Shown here in pieces: positions 60,864 through 64,000 of a stretch of DNA of 64,000 nucleotides. The notes under the pieces are model-generated. The model saw only the letters and a program-made list of their open reading frames with translations, was not told the DNA's origin and did no database searches. Source of the DNA: Agrostemma githago (lineage: Eukaryota; Streptophyta; Magnoliopsida; Caryophyllales; Caryophyllaceae). The position numbers and the translations under genes were made by a program. Every line of letters begins with the position of its first letter. Positions within the stretch are counted from its first letter, which is position 1. The stretch spans positions 59,969,938-60,033,937 of the forward strand of contig OY288257.1 in the NCBI GenBank assembly GCA_958450325.1, written 5' to 3'.

Positions 60864-62484
60864 CTACATTCGCATCGGAGTATTAGGCATGAGAGGGTCG
60901 CAGATGCCTTTGAGTTCTTCCAGCTTATCCTCAAACTTAAGGCAGTTAGTCATTTCACAATTCCATTCTAGCCATTGAATTCCCCCTGCTCAACTGCATC
61001 CTCTACTTTCTTCCTGTCCTCCACTTCCATCTCTTCACAGTAGTCATTATCACTCAAGATGTCCCAAACACTGTTGACATAATCCTCTAACTTCGCCTTG
61101 GCTATCTTCACCTTCTTTGCATCCATACCATCTGCCACGTATATCTTAGCATCCTATCAATCTCCCCCTTTGAAAGCCTCCCACCGTGTGTGCTGATTGT
61201 TATCTTGTTCGTACACCCAGAGGTTTTCTCCACAGCTGTCACTGTCAAGATGCCATCGGTATTTATTTCAAAACAGCTAGTTATGCGCGCAACACCTTTG
61301 GGGGCTGGGGTTATATATGCCACTAAGCTCAAATTCACCCAATAAGTTATTTTCCTCGGCAATTGTTCCCTCACCCTCGTACACAGAAATTTGTACACAA
61401 CCTCCATCTTACCACCAAAAACCCCAACACCAAGAGATAAGGGAGTCACATCCACAAGCATAGCATGTTTGTCGTATCGAACACCAGTTAAGACAGCTGC
61501 ATGAATAGCAGCCCCATACACAACAGCCTCATCCGGGTTGAGACTTTTGCAAAGCTCCTTTCCATCAAAGAAGTCCTGCAATAACTTTTGAACCTTAGGA
61601 ATACGAGTCGACCCACCAACGAGAACAATTTCATGAATATCAGACTTTTCCATATTCGCATCCCTTAAGCAACATTCAACAGGTTTTAAACAATCATTAA
61701 ACAGATCCATGTTCAGTTTCTCAAATCTAGCACGGGTGATAGTGGAAGAGAAATCAATGCCCTCATAGAGGCAATCGATTTCTATGGTAGTCTCAGTCGA
61801 TGTTGAAAGTGTCCTCTTTGCCCTTTCACAAGCAGCCCTCAATCTAGCAAGAGCCCGGGGGTTCTCATTAATATCCTTCTTGTGTTTCAGCTTGAATTTG
61901 GCCACAAGACTGCTTACCAACCTATTGTCAAAGTCCCCACCACCGAGGTGAGAATCGCCATTAATAGCTTTAACTTCAAACAAATCCTTATCAAGAGTTA
62001 CCAAGGAGACATCAAAAGTTCCACCACCAAGATCAAACACCAGCACATTCCTTTCAACCATGTCGTCATGATCAGCAGTTTTATTCTCAAGACCATACGC
62101 AATTGCAGCAGCCGTTGGCTCATTTATGATTCGGATAACATTAAGGCCAGCAATGGTTCCAGCATCTTTGGTAGCCTGGCGTTGGGAATCATTAAAGTAG
62201 GCAGGAACGGTGATGACAGCGTCCTCAACTTGAGATCCGAGGAAGGCCTCAGCAGTGTGTTTCAGATTCATGAGCACCATGGCTGATATCTCCTCCGCAC
62301 AGAAGTGCTTTTGCTCCCCCTTAAAAGTCACCACAATCATAGGCTTGCTATCCTTTAAACGAGAAGAAATGAGCCAAAGTTTCATGTCATTTTGCACTGT
62401 TTCATCCGTATATCTTCTTCCAATAAGCCTCTTTGCATCTGCATACAATCAATCAAGACTTACAAAAACCAAATAAAACACATA

Positions 62485-62502
62485 CATACATACATACATA
62501 CA
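62485..62502. repeat. (CATA)n microsatellite in HSP70 copy 2 intron
   Basis: Four to five tandem CATA units beside the SINE. Confidence 0.85.
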
Positions 62503-62517
62503 ACTGGCAGGCATAAT

Positions 62518-62612
62518 CTCTTTACAGTGGTCACCATTACGTACTATAGGGGAAGGGTTTCGAACCTGAGACCTATTGTCCCAGAGCACATTGTCTTAAC
62601 CACGATATCTTC
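62518..62612 (-). mobile_element. tRNA-derived SINE in HSP70 copy 2 intron 1
   Basis: Minus-strand copy of the same family as 27011-27116: A box TATCGTGGTTAAGACA (from about 62607), CTCTGGGACA, B box GGTTCGAAACC (62567-62557), then CCTTCCCCTATA. Its ends are less certain than in the other copies. Confidence 0.75.
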
Positions 62613-62954
62613 AGTTTTAATTCATTTCTTTAACATCATGCATCTAACTAAACTTGCAGTAATTTAACAAATACGGAGTAAGAAGCAGTAAAAGCGAACC
62701 GTAAATAGTGTTGGTAGGATTAATGGAGACTTGATTTTTGGCAGCCTCACCAACAAGTCTCTCATTTTTTGTGAAAGCTACACAAGACGGCGTCGTACGG
62801 TTGCCTTGGCTGTTGGTGATGATTTCGACACGGTCATGCAGCCACACTCCCACGCACGAGTACGTCGTCCCCAGGTCGATTCCTATAGCAGGAATTTTTC
62901 TTCTTTTTTCCGCCATTTTTAAGTTTATTTTGTTTTTTCAAATCATGACTTTGC

Positions 62955-62982
62955 TTGGATTATATATATATATATATATACA
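62955..62982 (-). promoter_or_regulatory. TATA region of HSP70 copy 2
   Basis: An (AT)n run ending TATATAATCC about 45 nt before the start codon, equivalent in place to the TATA box of copy 1. Confidence 0.5.
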
Positions 62983-64000
62983 CGGCATAATAAAGGTACG
63001 TTATGTCGTCCCCTCAACTTCTCTTATTGGGCTGCTTTTGGACTTCCCAAGCTGAGGATCACTCTGATTTAGAGTTGCATCTTCACTCTTTTTCCCACAC
63101 GCAATCCTTTTCTCTACGGCATGTGTGGTCTGATCCGGTCCAGCAGGACAATCTGGATCGGTTCAATTTATCGATCCGGATCAACATTTTTTTGAATTCA
63201 TTCCAACCATTTCTTGAACACAAGCAGGTAACCAGAGATTAGCATTTTTGTAAGATGGTTAATTTTCACCCATTTAGGAGTTTATCCATTGTCAATTTGT
63301 CAGGTAAGTTTTTGATAAAAACAATATATTTAGAACTTTTACCTAAAGAATTTTAAATAAAGTAAATACATAAAATAAGAAATAAATATTTATGAAATAT
63401 TATTGAAGGGTAACTTTTACCATTGTGATTGCCCAATATTTATGAAAATAAATAATGAGAGAATCTTCTAACTATACAATTACCACAAATCAAGACCGAT
63501 TGTATACAAAGTGAGTAGGAAATACAGAGTACTCCCTGTACCCTCTATAATCTTCGACATTTTTTATTTTGGTAACCTCTATAATTTTTCACATTTTCTA
63601 TTTTGGTAACTTGTATATTATCTTTCATCTTTTTTTGTAGGTACATTTTTTATAATCGTTATTATTTGTGATCTCACTTTCTTTTCTCACTTAAATTTTC
63701 ACTCTCATATTCCACTCTTTTTAAAGATATAAAACAAGTGAAGGGAGTATTAATTTGTACAAGTAAAACTATGATCGATATATTGCATAAAATTTATCCT
63801 AACAATTTGTCATAATTATGAGACAATATATTAGGAAATACGGAGTAATATATTGGAAAAGAAAATCAAACTATTTGAAAATATTCTTAACATTTTAACG
63901 GAATACCCTAAAATAGTTAACATGCATGAAAGTCTACTTAAGCCTAAGCCAGGACTCCTTCCGTTCAAGTCTAACCTTTTCTTTTGTTTTCTTAACGTAT
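62983..64000. other. Upstream region of HSP70 copy 2
   Basis: No gene is seen. 63130-63180 contains GATCCGG and GGATCGG repeats, probably part of an unrecognised repeat. A MITE at 63532 is listed separately; the remainder to the window edge is AT-rich. Confidence 0.4.
63532..63747. mobile_element. Stowaway-like MITE
   Basis: 216 bp flanked by TA. Ends CTCCCTGTACC (left) and CTCCCTTCACTTG (complement of right). It contains an internal near-repeat of CTCTATAATCTTCGACATTT (63543 and again near 63579). Confidence 0.75.

Larger units (their letters stand above)
60864..62916 (-). pseudogene. HSP70-type chaperone, broken copy 2
   Basis: Exon 1 is 62916-62700 (217 nt, the same size and phase as in copy 1); the rest is one exon from 62438. 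The ATPase domain is open and normal: [53 protein letters not shown]. The substrate-binding domain is damaged: about 25 codons are lost and the frame shifts after GGKMEVV (near 61395), the frame returns near 61310, shifts again after EIDRML (near 61150), and once more near 60975, before a final stop at 60864-60866. If translated it would be an ATPase domain with a truncated binding domain ending near 61108. Confidence 0.9.

Overview
This window is nuclear DNA of a flowering plant, almost certainly a eudicot. The genes are intron-rich with GT-AG splice sites, the products include chloroplast and cytosolic plant proteins, and the intergenic space is packed with plant transposons (Stowaway and hAT MITEs, Helitrons, a Mutator foldback element, tRNA-derived SINEs, a CACTA element and Ty3-type LTR retroelements primed by tRNA-Asp). 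Nothing bacterial or organellar is present, and I cannot name the species.

Layout. (1) 1-5069, plus strand: the 3' half of a chloroplast-type NAD kinase (NADK2), seven exons, cut off by the left window edge. (2) 6869-25065, minus strand: a complete chloroplast SecA2 translocase ATPase gene. I could join 31 exons into one uninterrupted frame of 1067 codons; its introns host two Helitrons and several MITEs. The two genes converge tail to tail; the same two genes are neighbours in Arabidopsis. (3) 25.4-28.5 kb: a Stowaway MITE with a SINE inside it, a Mutator-type foldback element (9-bp target duplication) with another SINE inside it, and a non-autonomous Helitron. (4) 28964-34411: an LTR retroelement coding only a gag-like protein. 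(5) 34911-37060 and 60864-62916: two HSP70 genes on the minus strand, both broken, originally close neighbours. (6) 38196-59815: a 21.6-kb three-level nest of transposons between the HSP70 genes. Gag-only LTR element 1 was entered by gag-only LTR element 2, whose gag was entered by a CACTA element carrying an intact TNP1-type gene and a TNP2 transposase with two stop codons.

Each level of the nest has target-site duplications, and removing the inner element restores the outer reading frame exactly. LTR divergence (about 15 substitutions for element 1, about 4 for element 2 by hand comparison) gives the same order of insertion.

The most interesting signal is in the three gag-only LTR elements (28964-34411, 38196-59815, 43617-57483). 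Their LTRs are unlike one another, but all use a tRNA-Asp primer site and share a 3' non-coding layout. Exactly 18-19 nt before the 3' LTR each has an 8-bp perfect stem closed by an AGGR tetraloop, with three compensated base-pair changes between elements. A second hairpin with an AGGA loop followed by a PPT-like G-rich tract lies internally, after the ORF, in all three. This looks like a conserved RNA or DNA device for replication or packaging of non-autonomous elements. Two of the three also carry arrays of short palindromes in the U3 part of the LTR, upstream of a TATA-like box.
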